13,037 bases of DNA from positions 1 to 13,037 of the forward strand of contig UQMC01000053.1 of assembly GCA_900542115.1 (NCBI GenBank), in the 5' to 3' direction. The DNA is from an uncultured Oscillibacter sp. (GTDB lineage: Bacteria > Bacillota > Clostridia > Oscillospirales > Oscillospiraceae). Under the pieces are notes generated by a model. The model worked only from the letters and a program-made list of their open reading frames with translations. It had not been told where the DNA came from and ran no database searches. A program made the position numbers and the translations under genes. Below, piece after piece: positions 12,950 to 13,037 of this stretch (positions are counted from its first letter, which is position 1; the number at the start of each line of letters is the position of its first letter).

Positions 12950-12984
12950 AAGGGCAGTGCGTACCAATGGTACGCACCGCCCTT
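12950..12984 (-). terminator. Long palindrome, possible terminator for a minus-strand gene to the right
   Basis: AAGGGCAGTGCGTACC (12950-12965) pairs with 12969-12984 over 16 bp with one mismatch and a 3-base loop. On the minus strand the arm ends in CCCTTTTG, giving a short T-run, so it could end a convergent gene beyond the window. It also sits just before the second copy of the repeat found between pstS and pstC, where another hairpin occupies the same relative place. It may therefore be part of that element. Confidence 0.5.
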
Positions 12985-13037
12985 GAGACTGTCGATAAAG
13001 TAGTAAATTCTCCGCGACGGTAAGGAAGGGTGTGCGC
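12985..13037 (+). repeat. Second, cut-off copy of the pstS-pstC intergenic repeat
   Basis: GAGACTGTCGATAA (12985-12998) and the 17-mer CGGTAAGGAAGGGTGTG (13018-13034) match, in the same order, the minus-strand element at 2390-2422. The spacing between the two parts differs (33 here, 16 there). The window ends three bases after the 17-mer, so the rest of this copy is unseen. Confidence 0.5.

Noticed and set aside
1..13037. Canonical parS, CRISPR arrays, tRNA genes or insertion-sequence ends
   Set aside because: Looked for by eye on both strands and not found; the 17-mer repeat is the only dispersed repeat noticed.

Overview
The window looks like chromosome from a GC-rich, gut-type Clostridia, probably an Oscillospiraceae relative of Flavonifractor or Oscillibacter. 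The grounds are GC-rich third codon positions, strong AGGAGG-type ribosome sites, a CIRCE heat-shock element, a PstS lipoprotein and an RNHCP protein. The family assignment is inferred from style, not from a search. No rRNA, tRNA, CRISPR array, transposase or integrase is visible.

Left edge (1-1422): a minus-strand pyruvate-kinase-like gene lacks the usual C-terminal domain and runs divergently from the phosphate operon. Bases 1-52 hold tandem motifs, GG(T/G)A on the minus strand, that may belong to a gene beyond the left edge. Between the kinase and pstS lie a sigma-A-type promoter for the kinase and a tandem Pho-box-like array for pstS.

Phosphate block (1423-8123): pstS-pstC-pstA-pstB-phoU-phoB-phoR all run on the plus strand and end at a clear terminator. 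This is the Pst phosphate importer, its regulator PhoU and a PhoB/PhoR two-component system. From pstC onward the genes are spaced by a few bases or overlap. The only large gap (pstS-pstC, 179 bases) is filled with stem-loops and a repeat that recurs at the right end of the window. A perfect extended -10 motif inside phoU may give phoB-phoR their own promoter.

Partition-like block (8124-12160): a 56-residue ribbon-helix-helix protein, a ParA ATPase and a HTH-type ParB form a tight three-gene cassette. Its promoter carries three phased GACAT...TGTC palindromes. An M20D amidohydrolase and an RNHCP zinc-binding protein follow, apparently in the same transcription unit, which ends at a terminator. 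Having both an RHH protein and a large ParB around one ParA, away from any visible replication or mobility gene, is the most unusual part of the window.

Right edge (12161-13037): an Hsp20 small heat-shock gene has a CIRCE/HrcA operator over its promoter and a leader that could hide its ribosome site in a temperature-sensitive stem. It ends at a good terminator, followed by a long palindrome and the start of the second repeat copy.
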